Numbered from the stretch's first letter, positions 21,608-34,090 are shown. The stretch is 64,000 nt of DNA from Parelaphostrongylus tenuis (GCA_019055375.1 JAHQIW010005335.1:62001-126000); one strand, 5' to 3'. Program-made: numbers and translations. Notes: generated by a model from the sequence alone, not told the origin.

Positions 21608-22431
21608 TTCAAATCAATACCATTGCTAGCATTTTGCGAGACGGCACTTGTTACCGAGATAAACGGACATAAATGGGCTCTATAGTTAGCTGAAATTTTT
21701 TGTCGAAAGTTCATAGTGATACTGGAGGTGAAGGTAGAGTGATTAGATAATGATTGTCTGATGGGATTTGTTCAGAAAGCCATTTATTACTTGCTGATGA
21801 TCCCAGTACTAGATCTAGCTCATGTAACAGAATTTGCGTCGATAAACTGTTATGTACACATGGCATCACCTTCAGAAGAAATGAGGAAAGCGTGTGAATC
21901 AAAGTCGCCTACTACTCATTCTGAAATGGGAGAGTATGGTCATTTTCAGTTTACGCAACTACTCTTTTCAAATCTAATATGCAGACTTCAACACTATGCG
22001 CATTGGATTCGTTTTCAAACATCCGTCATCCATGAAGGTCGCTACTACATCCAAGTGGATTCGGCTGACGCTGGGGCCTTTTTTTTCGTCATGTATGCCT
22101 TTCAGTGTTCTTTGTGGAATTATGAGATGGCCGATTGGATCGATCCCTTTTGACTCGTAAGAAGTTCCTCTTTCCTGCACAAATCTAGAGCCAATTTTCT
22201 TGTACTGCAGAGCTAAGGGGCTTTGTAAAGCTTGGGTGAGTTTTAATTATCACCCTACTCGTGATGTTCAACATCACCACCCCAGCTCAGTCCGCTTCCT
22301 AGTAAGTAAGACTCATTCTTTACGAAACTATCTTCAACCTTGTCTCATCTTCTTCACTAGGAATTTCTCACTTGTCTATGCCTTTTAGGCTTGCATTTTA
22401 AAATTTGGGAAAAAATGTAAGCAATGTCAAA
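21608..22431. other. No recognisable gene
   Basis: A plus frame of 130 codons (21761-22153) is open, but its composition is ordinary, it overlaps open minus frames, and it has no splice context or domain. Not called. Confidence 0.35.
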
Positions 22432-23085
22432 TATTGAACTAATAGGTCTTCTCATAAGTGTTGGCTTTAGAGCATTGAACACCAAGTACAACAATAGACA
22501 TGGATTAGTGGTAGTCATTCTACAGCCCAAATCTCGACAATTTTGATGCTGAAGCTGGTTTTTGCAACGGTCGCTATAGAGCCCTGTTAGGGTGAAAAAA
22601 GCATGTATCGCACTCAAAGTAGTTAGCTCGTCGCTTGAACTTCACAGCGGATTTATTTGGCAGTGTGAAACAAGAAAAAATTTTGTACCAATAGAACGAT
22701 AGAACAATGTATATTCTGCGAAAATCGCTGCCATATTGTCACTTATTAAAAACTTTTTTTTTTCCTTCCAGAAAAAGTCCTAGATTTCTGGTATGACAGT
22801 TGTAGGCAAAACTTTGTTTTATCGGTCTTGGGTAAAAAGTTTCTTCTGTTTCACACTGCCAAATAGACTCGTACCAAAGTTCAAGCAGCGAAATATCTAC
22901 CTTGAGTGCGAAACACGATTTTCTTTTTGCTCTAACAGGGCTCTATAATGACCTATCAAAATCAGTCTTAGCACTAAAGTTGTCGAGTTTCGGACTATCG
23001 AATGAATACCAAATCCATGTATATTATTAAATTTGGAGTTTTTTGCTCTAGTGCTAAAAATTATGAGAAGATCTAATAAATAGAT
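22432..23085. repeat. Foldback (MITE-like) element with about 250-bp inverted arms
   Basis: 22432-22690 is the reverse complement of about 22835-23085 at roughly 75 percent. Paired blocks include TAGAGCCCTGTTAG with CTAACAGGGCTCTA, TTTGGCAGTGTGAAAC with GTTTCACACTGCCAAA, and AGGTCTTCTCATAA with TTATGAGAAGATCT. The 145-bp middle is AT-rich with poly-T. No protein is encoded, so it is non-autonomous. Confidence 0.75.
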
Positions 23086-23639
23086 TCAGAAAGTGTCTAT
23101 AAACAAGCAGCGCCTCGTTTTTTTCGTGAGGCACATCTGTTAAGGTATCACTCTTGCACGCGGAAGGAAAAGTTGAAGAATTTAGTGGTGTTCGCTCAAG
23201 TCATTTAACGAACGCAAGTGATATAGTTAGTGTTAAGGCAGAAGTAGCTCAGGGTAAAAGGTGGGCGAGAAGTCGAGTATTTTCTGTTCTAATTACATCC
23301 TCGATGCTCTTGAAAGTTCTTTAAGCCGCTCATTATTTCGTGCTCAATTCTCTAGCTATGTTGTTCGTGATATTGACATTCTCTTCCAGATACACGCGAC
23401 TGGAGTGTTTGCGGGTGTTCCATTCCATTAAACGTGAATGGGGGCATTGGAAACTATTAGTTTGGAAAGAAAATCTCCACATTTTTTATTCTTGTGCATG
23501 TTTTTGCCATTTTTCCAGCAGATAAAGCACTGAATGATTGGTCAAAGTTTTTCCCTTCAACCACAACCGCTTCCTCTTAATCTTTTGGCAATTTCATGAT
23601 TCCGCGGCTGTAAAACTCGGTATTTTTCAATATCGTCGG
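23086..23639. other. No recognisable gene
   Basis: AT-rich. Nothing supported. Confidence 0.4.
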
Positions 23640-24000
23640 CCAGCATGCTATTCGTCAGCTACGCAGACGTCTCAGTTGCATTCGAAGCAACTTCTTCGTC
23701 AATTTTCTGTGGGCGGCCGGCTCCTTGCTTGTCCGCCAAACTCCAATTTTCAGTCTTAAATTCATTGAAACGATCAAAACTGCAGTCCTTTTATGTGTTC
23801 CGTCACTTCAAGCCTCGTTAATTCAGGCTAAATTATCAGCAGCACTTGAGTACAAACGATACTCGTGTAATATCAACAATCGTTTTGCTCTCGGGACAAT
23901 TCCATCTCGAAACAAATGTAAAAGTGTTGTACATCAAAATTGCTTCTAACGATAGTAGAGAGAAGAACTCAAATGCACCAAAAATAGCCAATAAAGAAGG
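23640..24000 (-). mobile_element. Mariner remnant
   Basis: Minus strand encodes FNEFKTENWSLADKQGAGRP, the mariner N-terminal block before the catalytic core, followed by QKIDEEVASNATE. The upstream part (23.85-23.96 kb) matches the 5' leader of the mariner in the palindrome spacer, with CAATTCCATCTCGAAACAAA against CAGTTCCATCTCATAACAAA. Confidence 0.65.
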
Positions 24001-24179
24001 GAAAATTCCTTGTCAGCTCAATAATTCACTTCTCACGTACGTCGCTTTTTGAGATTCAGTAGTGAATCTTCACACAAGCGTTGCCTAACTCGATCAACAT
24101 TTATTCTGGTTGGCTAATACGTAGTGTACAAGAGCGATGGTCTAAGCAAAGCTTAGCTGTTGCTGTTGTCGATCGTCAA

Positions 24180-24770
24180 TTTTCATTCCCATGTTGTCCC
24201 ATTCCAGTGATGTTTTGGAGAATGGTTGCCAGCATCTTTGTGAAATGGCATCTCCTTTTGGAAAATGGTTACCAGCATTTTTGGTGAAATAGCATCTCCT
24301 CATCAAACTCTTCTGCTGAAGTCGATAATGATACTGCCATAAAATGGATATTTTTCAATCTTTGAACAATTCAGGGAGAATATCTATGAATTGGATACGG
24401 ATGTCCTGGTTCTTTAGAACTTCTATGGGCTTCTGTTTCAACTGAGACAGAGGCCTTCACCGACTGGATGAAAAGAAGATACAACAGTCTTTTCTACTCC
24501 TATGAAACTTTGATGAGTGTTATTAGTGTGTGAATGTGGTCTACAGTATTAAATCATTTTCGAAACCCTGCTTTTACGCATGATTGCACTTGGACTAATG
24601 ATCCGCAGTTCTGTTGGGGTCACCCGAGTGCAGAGTTCGAAGACGAGGGACAGCAGACGGGTTGGGGCGACAGTTGGTTGCTCATGTCGTTAAGCTCTCC
24701 CTTGTTGAAATATAGCGCGGTCTTGCTGGTTTTCTGTTTACCAGGAACTTTGAGTTCTGACATGTAAAAT
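24180..24770 (-). mobile_element. RTE-type retrotransposon fragment, RT region
   Basis: Minus-strand pieces in RTE order: a KVPGKQKTSKTALYFNKGEL-type block, a KAGFRK block, DHIHTLITLIKVS, and then DAISPKMLVTIFQK, the RT segment following the catalytic core in this family. Many stops and shifts. The DAISPK segment is duplicated in tandem: two units of about 43 bp (about 24204-24290) share ATGGTT(G/A)CCAGCAT and GAAAT(G/A)GCATCTCC. Confidence 0.75.
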
Positions 24771-27139
24771 ATGAAACTTTAGATGGTCCGGTTCTAGCCC
24801 TGTTACACCTTGGGAAATCCATCACAGCTAGCAGCACTTAGTATATTTGCTACAAAGTGTTAACGTAAACTTACAAGATTCCTCCTTTACATGAAAGAGT
24901 TCTCTTAAGAGTAAGCCAACATTTTCTTTAATTTTTTTTTGAAATGGCCGTGGAAAGAAAATCGATAAAGCATGCATTATAAATGAGCTAAGCTTTCTTA
25001 TAGACGATGCTACGGCACGCCGCTGAATTGAGGGATCAGCATCGCACTCAGAAAACCTCTGGAAGGCTATACCTTACATATTGCACTCCAAGTTATTGCT
25101 TGAGCTTTTGAAATAATTCTTTCAGTTTATGACTTTAAAATCGCGCGTAATAACTAACACAAACAACTACGGAAATCTATTTGATAACATAAGAGGCCTG
25201 GGCAGTTTTATCATGACAAATTGCTGAGAAATGCTCGTCAATCGATTTACTATCGGCAGAGTTTTTGATCGTTCATGAGAACTGTAAAATCTGCTGAATA
25301 CAGCTATCCGACGCGTCACTAGTTGGTGGGTGCGGGGATGAGCAAAGACCCAAGTCGACTATTCGCTTTTGTTTGCGATCAGCCCATACACTCCTTGTTT
25401 CTATTGCGCTTTTTTGATCTATGCATTCTTTGTAGTTTATGACTTAAGCGGACAAAGTCGACACTTGACTATTGGAGAGTAGACCGAGAGGTGTCTAGGT
25501 GTCATTCCCATCGATTGAGACTGCCCTTGTCCACATCGGAGAGATCGACAGACTACCATCAATATTCAATCCCAAGTGGTTCAGTAATATGAAGGGATGC
25601 TCGAAGAAATGTTTGGAAAGGGTTTTCATTACCCTTTAAAGTTTCGACAAAACGATGATGCACAATTGCTCCGTCTAAATTTGCCCGAATTGCTTAGAAA
25701 AGAAGGGTTAATGATTAGCGCCAGAACTTAGCAGGAAGAGAAGAGTGCATGTTGTACCCACAGTGGAATCAGAAACATTTCAAATAAAAAGAAGACGAAA
25801 GGTCTACCTTCTCAATTAACGCAATTTGAAAACAAGTGAACTTTAGTTTTCATGAAATAGTGTTGCTGACAAATTGTGGTTACTGATTTACAAGATTTTG
25901 TGCATTGCTCATTCAGTGAAGAAGTATTACCATGTTTTTGAAAACTTTCTTGCCTAGACAGCTGCGCTGCTTATACAGACAGGCCATATATATATAAACA
26001 TCCACGATAAACATCTCTTTTTGTATAAAAACAGCAGAAGAACTTTCATTCAATCAATATCTTTATATTATGATGAGAAATGTCGAATTATGTTCCATTT
26101 CAAATATGACCCCATCGATGGCACATCGCTTCACTGCAATACTGTGGTTTTCTGTGTAGAAGTGTGATATAAGGAAAGTCATTCATCACTCGCTAAGTTT
26201 ATGTGGGCCTACTATGTTTTCGCTCATTTCTTCAACAAGTCCAACATCACAAAGTGCTATTCAGCTATTCAATTCATGAAACACATTCGACATATTGTCG
26301 TTATGAATAGGTCCCACGAATCAGGAATAAAGGGGTGGTGTAAGAGGCTGTCTGAGTTTGCCACAACGATCAAGAACATTAATTGTAATTTTTAACGCTA
26401 GAATCTTCATTCTCAACGCACAGTGGTGCACGTGGGATCGTTATTGAGAGTATAATAACGAAACAGACCACGTCATATCAAATCAAGGGTATTGACTTAA
26501 TGACGTCACCCTTGAGGAAAACCAAAAAAGAAAAACCTAAATTTAAAAGGCGAAACTTCAGAACCATCGAAATTGGGATTTTCCCAAGTTAGCAATCAAC
26601 TCTTGAGAAGATACCTATTGACAGCACTGATGAGAGTCACAACAAACTAAGATAGAATCGTCACGATAGTGATATGAAAGCTGAGGTCCGGAACTAGTCC
26701 AAAGACGTTTGTTCGCAGAACATTTCAACTGATACGCCAACGTGGAATAGCACAAGCTAAAGGCAACCGCCAACACACCACCGAACTTGCAATACGCTGA
26801 AGAAAACAGATAAAAGAAAACCTTAGATAGAAGAGGCAGGAAATGTGGCTGACGGTGTGAAGGTTGAAGAGTGACATTTGCAAGGCTCACGACGTCTAGC
26901 CAATTACGAAATGAAGGTGATAGCACTCAAACTCAGTATCAAATGAATGGAGTTTGTCCAAATGCGCCCTTTTTTACACAGCGGATATTGATATATTACC
27001 GCAATGGAATACAATCAGAATGAAAACAATCATTCAAATGTGAGAGGACGCACATAGAGCAAGTGCACAAACAGAACGTCGCCTCTCAGTAAATGACGTA
27101 CCTTTACGAGCTATGTTAAAATTTTTACGAAGATTGAGT
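24771..27139. other. No recognisable gene
   Basis: AT-rich region with short frames only. TATATATATA at 25987-25996 is the only simple repeat. I see nothing else. Confidence 0.4.
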
Positions 27140-27235
27140 TATGCACAAAAACCGACCTCAGGAGGGAGATAAACTCGTTTTTTACCATCGTCGTGAGTAC
27201 GTGCTACCACTAAACCATCAAGTCACCGCTTTGCA
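27140..27235 (-). repeat. tRNA-derived SINE head (family SINE-A), minus copy
   Basis: On the minus strand the A-box-like GATGGTTTAGTGGTAGCACG and a decayed B box are followed by GAGGTCGGTTTTTGTGCAT, the start of the family tail. It pairs head-to-head with the copy beginning about 200 bp to the right. Confidence 0.55.
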
Positions 27236-27345
27236 ACTACTCTTTCTTCATAATGAACTATCGCAGCAATTATCACTCAGCCTGTTAGGCCTGATAAGCA
27301 GTTATCGTTATCGAACCTGGCTGAGATGACAGCATTTTATATCTG

Positions 27346-27590
27346 CGTAAACTATCTTTCTATAAATTTACCGCTTTCTAACAGTGGTATGGGACTAAAC
27401 TCTTCGTAGAAGAGAGTGTGGTCAAAGTGGTGGTTTTGGTGGTGTAGTGGTAGCAAGCGCCTCCAGCAAGTGTGAAACGCGGTTCTAACTCTCGCCTCGG
27501 CCAATTTCCCGTGTACCTCTTGATCTCTTAGATAAATATATCAACATCACAAAACTGCTAGAAAACAGTAAAATTATAGAAATATGGTCT
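27346..27590 (+). repeat. SINE-A head enclosed by terminal inverted repeats
   Basis: A tRNA-like head (GGTGGTGTAGTGGTAGCAAG, B-box remnant CGGTTCTAACTCTCG) sits inside a unit whose two ends are inverted copies: TACCGCTTTCTAACAGTGG on the left and CTGCTAGAAAACAGTAAAAT on the right. The same composite unit occurs at 38052-38305 and 62466-62719. Confidence 0.6.
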
Positions 27591-28564
27591 TATACCAACG
27601 TTGTCACCATTCCATTATCACATTAATATCGTCAACAGAACGAATCGACATGGCAATACCTTCCAACTGAAATTTAGTACCACTCTCGAAATTTGATGTA
27701 AAATGCGAACAGTACATAATAGGAGTGAACTGTACCATCGCCACGGATGGCATCATTCGGTTCATTTCGGTTTGATAGCTCGTAATGAAGAAACGATCTC
27801 TTTCGTTGGACAAGAATTTTTCACATGAGTGTGTAATCATTCTAAAGCTTAAGTCTCTGGCTAGTGCCGTACATGACCTTTCTAAAGGAATCCTTTCATG
27901 AAGCTGTGAAATTCAAAATAAAATTTTGTTTTACATCTGTCTCGAAATTCTACTAGTACTCCGCTGAAAGTACGAAAAGTATATGAACGTGTAGAGAAAA
28001 TATCATGTTATCAGACCCATAAGTTTAATTCGACTTTCTTTGTGAGAAGAGGAAAATTTTCTTAATGAATAGCAAAAATTGCACTCGATATTGCATGATG
28101 CACCAGCTCCATCCATCTATCGTCACGTTGAAACCAAGGGCAGACCCCTGCGTTTCTGCGCCCAGCCCGTAGTTTAGCAGGAAAAAAAACATGTTCGCGC
28201 ACATGAATCCATCTTATTTTTTGTAGTACTGCAGAAAAGAGGTATTTCCAAAAAATTAGCAAGACGTTGAAATCATTCAATTTTGCGCTGTCGAATGACT
28301 ACTACTGTCTAAGGGAAGAGCTCGGAACTGCGAGAAATATGCTCGTGTGATGCACAAACGTTTTATTTTCACTGAAGCGTATGATAAGGACTTTGTCAGA
28401 ATAAGGTTAAGCATGGCACTAGTCAGAAGCTTAAGCTTCGGAAAGATTACTGACACTCGTATGAAAATTCTTGTCCAGCAAAAGGCATCGTTTCCTTATC
28501 TCGTGCTACCACACGGAAAGTGCCCATGGTCCTCATAATAGAAAGCGTCAGCAACTCGACATGA

Positions 28565-29130
28565 ATGTTAGCCGACTTCACCAATGAAAGTGCAAATGTT
28601 GTTTTTCATTTATATTCTCCCAAAACGACGTCCATGGAGAAAGAACAGGTGATGAAAAAAAACAAGGCGCTTGGTGTGCTTTGAAAATTATCGAGAATCT
28701 TGTTAAAAGATAAGTATCACCGCATTTTGTGCTCAGTTTGTCTACTGCATCTTTTGTTCTAAGATATATGTGGGAAATTTGTTCCCCTGTATGCAAAAAG
28801 CGAGATTATCAAGCTTATCAAATGCGCACATTGAAGAAAGCGACGCTTAGATTACGCGCTACTACACAAATATGAGAGAGAACTTGAGCTTCGATCTATG
28901 TAAAGAATTGAACATCAAAGCCCTTGCTAAGATGCCGATCTCTAGTAAGTAGGTGAGCCGAGCACGTGGTGGAATTGTATGACAACTGTTGCACATGTAC
29001 AGTTAAGTTCTACGACGCTCACTAAGAAAAATATGGTCATTATTTTGCAAAGATCTTGGAGGACAATGAGCGAGCTACTGGAGAGGGTAAAACCCACAAG
29101 ACTACTCATGCATCTGACAGGATCAGATAG
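28565..29130 (+). pseudogene. Left-arm copy of unidentified gene G2, broken
   Basis: Three exons match those of the right-arm copy with the same boundaries: 28565-28648 (MLADFTNESANVVFHLYSPK, ends CAG before GTGATG), 28872-28952 (MRENLSFDLCKELN) and 29053-29130 (ILEDNERATGEGKTHKTTHA, stop TAG). The second exon ends AGT-AAG-TAG just before its donor where the right copy has AGT-AGG-AAG, so the left reading is terminated. There is also an insertion of about 45 bp before exon 2. Function unknown. Confidence 0.45.
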
Positions 29131-29470
29131 ACCGTTTACAGGCGACTCACTCGTGATAGTCGATGATAAATAAAAGGATAAGCGATGAACGTGATTATAA
29201 CTAGATTTTTAGAGCACGTGTTACGCTCTAATGGAAGCACTGTATTATGCATCTTCGTCTTGTTCTGTGCGAGGCAGTCCTATATTTGCTAAAGAAAAAA
29301 ACTTTTTCATACTCACGTTGACGCTCTCACTTCCTTTGTTCTTTTGTTGAGTTCTTAACTATTGCAAATGCTTATCAATTCATGTTTTCGTCTATATAAG
29401 ACACAAGGACATATCAGTCTAACGCACCACTGTTATCGTTGTAATGGAACTCAAACAACAAAACAATTTA

Positions 29471-30740
29471 TCAACCGCTTATGGATATTACCGACATATC
29501 GAGATAATTAACATAATTTTCGCCTTTTAGGATTTGAGTGGCTTCTTCCAAGTATTCGCGTTCTATAACACACTCCAGATCTATCGGTATCTTCAGAACC
29601 TAAAATAGTTTTGTTTCGAAACTAAACTAAAGTCGTAATTATCTTTAAGTGGAACCTTTTTAAAGTGATTTTCGCTTTTGTGTAAAATCTCAAAGAGTCA
29701 TAGGTTTTCCATATGGAAAAGATTTTCTCAGTTTTATCTGGTGACATAATGTTTGATTGAAAATGGAAAGTTCTACCAAATAAAACACATTAGAATCAGT
29801 GTGAGCTTCCATTATTCTGTATCTGCTAATGAAAAAACTCCTAAACAGAAGTTCTAATTTCTCATAGTTAACAGTTGTAAGACAAACCAAGAACAGACCA
29901 GAAATGGTTTTCACTAATCCGACATTCGGAAGACTTCCATAAGCTTTTGCCACCTCTTGCTTCTTAGGACCAAGCATTGCAATCTGAATGAATTTCTCTC
30001 AGAAATTTGTTTCTCACAGCAATGGCTTTTTATCACAGCAGTACTTGGTATGCAAATCATCATCTCATGTGATAGAACTCATACGAATGAGCTTCGAGAG
30101 CAGTGGTCTTGCCAAAATATTTCTAAGCATTTATGTGATATAAGAATAAAAACATAAGTAATAGATGAGTTGTATATTGCCTGGGCAACATACGACTGTG
30201 TATATGAAAGTCACGTACTTTGAATGTGTACGGAAGATTATAAAAAATGGCAGGATGTGAATGGTTTATTAATGAGTCTGTTCAAATTTTCCACTTCTCC
30301 TATAGAAACGAGTTTTTTTTTGAGTGGTGAAATACCCATTCAAGTGAAAACCCTCGTGGTTTGATTTTCAATTCAAAATGATAAAACAGGGCATACAGTC
30401 CTTCTTTGAAAAAATACTTCAAGTTCAGTGCGGAAGAAAAAGGCTCTGCGGACAGATTCCCATCTAGGTTATGAGAATACATTCTAACTTGCTCCACTCA
30501 TTCACTGCTTTCTATCCAAAAGTTTCTGAATGAACAAAGATTTAAAATATCCGAACCTATTGATACAAAAGCCTTACATGTCCGTCAAAACCATGAAAAT
30601 GTTACAAGTACTGGGTTACGTACCAGGAATTCGAAACAGTACTTAATCTTGCCTTCCACGCGATTGTCTGCGGCTAGTTTTCCCTTAGCCGCACACAGAA
30701 GTAACAAATCGTCAAAGTCCTTTGGCTCCAGCTCGCGTAG
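29471..30740 (-). pseudogene. Left-arm copy of unidentified gene G1, probably broken
   Basis: Minus-strand exons match the right-arm copy. The first (30740-30624) carries RELEPKDFDDLLLLCAAKGK and a GTACGT donor. A middle frame starts just after ATTCATTCAG (near 29981) with MLGPKKQEVAKAYGSLPN. The last (29599-29471) carries IEREYLEEATQILKGENY and runs a few codons longer than the right copy. An in-frame TAA stands where the right copy has its start region, and a TGA interrupts the short exon that begins just after GATAG near 30.52 kb. Most differences from the right copy change amino acids. Confidence 0.4.
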
Positions 30741-31741
30741 TTATGGTCTAGACGTTCTAAAGATTCAGCTGCACATTAGCCATGAGTCATGATGAATAAC
30801 TGTATTATAACATCTATAACAAAATAAGTACTAGTTAGAGACAGCTGACAGGTATAAAATTGAAATTGAAGTATTCCCATCACCCGTCATGGGCAAGCTT
30901 ACTCAGAGTGCAATGTACCGTTTGTGCATTAGGAGCTATAAAAAAGTGTTCCTGTAGCATATATATCCGGTCATACACAAGAAAAAAAGCAATTTTCCAG
31001 TATAAGCGAAACAGAATACAGAAGAACAGTGAAGGATTGGATCACGAACGAAAACTGGTTAAACTTCTCACTATCTATGTTACACAAGTCTCAGCGTTTC
31101 TTCCACAATATAACTACATTTCAATGTGTAGAAAGCGCTCTATATAGAGAAGTAAGCCAATACAAATCAAAATAAAAAGCACTGAGCGTTTGGTGGTTAG
31201 CACCAAATAATGAGAAAGCTTCGTGGAAAAACACTTCCTAATTCATTGAATTGAAGATGATCAAGGCACCAATGTTTGAACATTAACATCAACAGCATTG
31301 CACTCGTGATAACGACGTTAAGAAATCTCACTCCATTACTGAAGATAACTACTTGAGAATTATAAGGCATAAGATTCTACAACAATAATAGCATAAAGCT
31401 CCCTACAGAAGATTCAACAAAACGAAACTTCATCCCAAGACATACTAACAACATTTTGAATTCGAGCTGTATATATCAAAGAGTTCTACTTCCGATGGAA
31501 GTACATACTGCGCTCAAAACTGGGGACACTAGCACAATTCAAAAATCAAATAGGACTTCAAACGACCAGGGAACACGTTGATTATGCCGAGAAATCAATA
31601 CTCTATGAAAACTTTTGAGCTTTGTATATTGCATTCCATGTTGAGTGATGTGCAAAATTTTGACATCAAGCAGGAATAGAACTCGCAATTGACCCTTTTG
31701 GGGCGAGTGCTAATCAACTGCATTAGCAGCGCCTGTTTCGC

Positions 31742-32100
31742 CGCCGGGATGCCACGGCAGAGTGGTTGTGATTCCCGTCGCGTTGGAGGGGGGGGGGGGG
31801 GGGGGGGGGGTTAAAACCGACATCCACCCTTAGCCCTTTCCGGCAGTCCACAACAACCATTCCTGAGGACGCAAGGAGACTCGCTAAACCAGTATTCTGC
31901 GACGTCCACGGAAGAAACGAATGAACGAATCGAATATCAAAAGTGCTGAGATCCGCACACTGAACAAGATACGATGTGAATTCGGACTGATAAAGTGCCC
32001 GAAGAACGTTTTCTCAACCACTCTTTCTACACTACCACGCACCATTTTGATATTGGGCTTATTTGCATTCCACCACTGTTAAAATGCGGTTGAATAAAGA
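31742..32100 (+). repeat. tRNA-derived SINE (family SINE-B) in old left arm
   Basis: GCCACGGCAGAGTGGTTGTG head, CCCTTTCCGGCAGTCC block, then GCAAGGAGACTCGCTAAACC and GTATTCTGCGACGTCC. The mirror copy is 33735-34090. Interrupted by the G tract listed next. Confidence 0.6.
31788..31810 (+). repeat. 23-nt guanine tract
   Basis: An uninterrupted run of 23 G inside the SINE-B head. The mirror copy near 34.05 kb has mixed sequence (CTGCGCGCACCGTGACG) at this position, so the tract is specific to this arm. A run this long can form G-quadruplexes and is also error-prone in sequencing. Confidence 0.8.
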
Positions 32101-32244
32101 GACAATGTTAATACTCGCGCTACATGTTATTGGCTAAACTTTCGAAGGAATCCTAAGAGTTAATAATTCTGAAATCTTACACCATCTTGGTTTTGCTTGT
32201 GACATCATTCGTATAACACGAAATGTAAGCCATGCAGAATGAAT

Positions 32245-32560
32245 GTGGATCAACTTCAGCAACGCTTGTGGAGAGATTAGCCTTCGACTAAATCTCACGA
32301 AAGCAAAATTCATGAATTATTGATTGGTATCTAAGTACCCTATTCAGGTTTGACGAACCAAATGTCTCCAAATGCTTCAGTCACTTGTACCTGGAACGAA
32401 TGTCAAGATAATGACCGACTCGGCTCCAGAGATGAGCAGAAGGAAGAGAGCTGTTTGAAGAGCGTTTACAAGCATCGACAATACAATGAAGAGGCTAGAG
32501 AAGAATTCCGTTTATTACTACTTTTTTCAAACTTTACAATTCTTTGTGCGTAACGTGTCC
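32245..32560 (+). mobile_element. RTE fragment near the old inverted-repeat centre, left arm
   Basis: Plus strand reads LRLNLTKAKFMNY, then IMTDSAPEMSRRKRAV. This is the post-RT part of RTE, homologous to the segment at 5.80-6.07 kb that has MNDLAPELSRSKGVAWGAF. Stops are present. Mirrored at 33300-33620. Confidence 0.65.
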
Positions 32561-32742
32561 TTCAAAATTCTGATCGATATCTGAGTAGGATGCAACATCG
32601 TTAGACGCCACTGAACGCTCAGGCGGAAGAACATTGGTAGAGTATTTTGAGTCTCACAAGTGAAGGATGGAAAACAGAATTGTGACCTACGTCAAGGGCC
32701 CAAAATAGTATCCCTTCAACAACAACAGTTGTCAACGATATC

Positions 32743-33090
32743 CTGGAGCGGTTAGAAACCACTAGGATACATTTACACGCGACAAGGATGAACAGCTTAC
32801 TCGAAGCATACCGTACCACGAAACAGTCATTGGGACGAAAGGTGATACTAGTTAAATAATAGGTGGATCTGGAGTGCATTGGACTGCCACGTTTTGTGAG
32901 ACTAATGAAAAAGACAGAGTTTTTTCGCTGCTTCCGAATCTGAACTCAAGTCGAATATACTCGTTGAAAGTGAGTGCTAAGATATTCAACAAAACTGATA
33001 TGTCCTATGCCTATCATAATGAACGAGGAAAAACCATAGATGCCACATAGAAAAGAGAAGTAGAATAGCCATGATACCAACGTCTCTAAG
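32743..33090. other. Spacer of the old inverted repeat
   Basis: About 350 bp without a counterpart in either arm. No gene or element recognised. Confidence 0.55.
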
Positions 33091-33299
33091 ATATCGTTAC
33101 TAATTGCTGTTGCTGAAGCGCGATACTATTTTGGGCACTTGACGTAGGTCACAACTCTGTCTTCCTTTTCTCACTTGTGAGACGCAAAACACCCTACCAA
33201 TGTACTTCCGCCTATGCGTTTCAAACGACGTTTAACGATGTTGCATCCTGCTCAGATATCGACTAGAATTTTGAAGGATACGTTATGCACAAAAGAATT

Positions 33300-33620
33300 G
33301 TAAAATTTGAAAAAAAGGAGTAATAGAAAGGAATCTTCTTTACTCTTCATTGTAATGTCGATGTTTGTAAACGCTCTCTAAACGGCTCTCTTCCTTCTGC
33401 TCGTCTCTGGGGCTGGGTCGGTCATTATATTGACTTTTGTTCCAGGTACAGGTGACTGGAGCATTTGGAGACATTTGGTTCGTTGAACCTGAATACGGTA
33501 TTTAGATACCAATCCATAATTCATGAATTTTGCTTTTGTGAGATTTAGTGAGTCGAAGGCTAATCTCTCCACAAGCGTTGCTAAAGTTGATTCACATTCA
33601 TTCTGTTTTGGTTTACATTT
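33300..33620 (-). mobile_element. RTE fragment near the old inverted-repeat centre, right arm
   Basis: Minus strand carries LNLTKAKFMNYGLVSKYRIQ and IMTDPAPETSRRKRAV, the mirror of the left-arm fragment. In this copy the frame is open for about 64 codons. Confidence 0.65.
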
Positions 33621-33734
33621 CGTGTTATACGATTGATGTCACAAGCAAGACCAAGACGGTGTAAGATTTCAGAATTATTAACTCTTAGGGTTCCTTCGAA
33701 AGTTTAGCCAATAACATGGAGTGCGAGTATTAAC

Positions 33735-34090
33735 ATTACCTCCTTATATAACCGCATTTTAACAGTGGCGGAATGTAAATAAGCCCAATAACAAAGTGGT
33801 GCGTGGTAGTGTAGAAAGACTGGTGGAGAAAACGTTCTTCGGGCACTTTATCAGTTTCGAATTCACATCGTTTCTTGTTCAGTGTGCGGATCCAGGCACT
33901 TTTGGCATTCAGTTTGCTTTTTCGTCTTTTTCTTGGACATCGAGAATACTGGTTGAGTGGGTCTTCTTGCTCCCTCAAGGATAGCTTGTTGTGGACTGAT
34001 GGAAAGGACTAGGGGTGGATCTCGGTTCTGCGCGCACCGTGACGAGTATCACAACCACTCTGCCGTGGCATCCCGGCGGCAAAACAGGCG
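33735..34090 (-). repeat. tRNA-derived SINE (family SINE-B) in old right arm
   Basis: Mirror of 31742-32100. On the minus strand GATGCCACGGCAGAGTGG heads the copy and TTGAGGGAGCAAGAAGACCC begins its body. It lacks the G tract. Confidence 0.6.

Larger units (their letters stand above)
27346..32742 (+). repeat. Old large inverted repeat, left arm
   Basis: Pairs with 33091-38307 in reverse orientation. Colinear landmarks pair along the whole length: the composite SINE, two convergent genes, a SINE-B and an RTE fragment nearest the centre. Substitutions run at roughly one in ten where I aligned them, with scattered small indels. Outer end near TAAACTATCTTTCTATA, inner end at AACGATATC. The total span with the right arm is about 11 kb. 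Confidence 0.9.

Noticed and set aside
21761..22153. 130-codon plus-strand frame
   Set aside because: Overlapped by an open minus frame, no domain, no splice context; within what chance allows in 64 kb.
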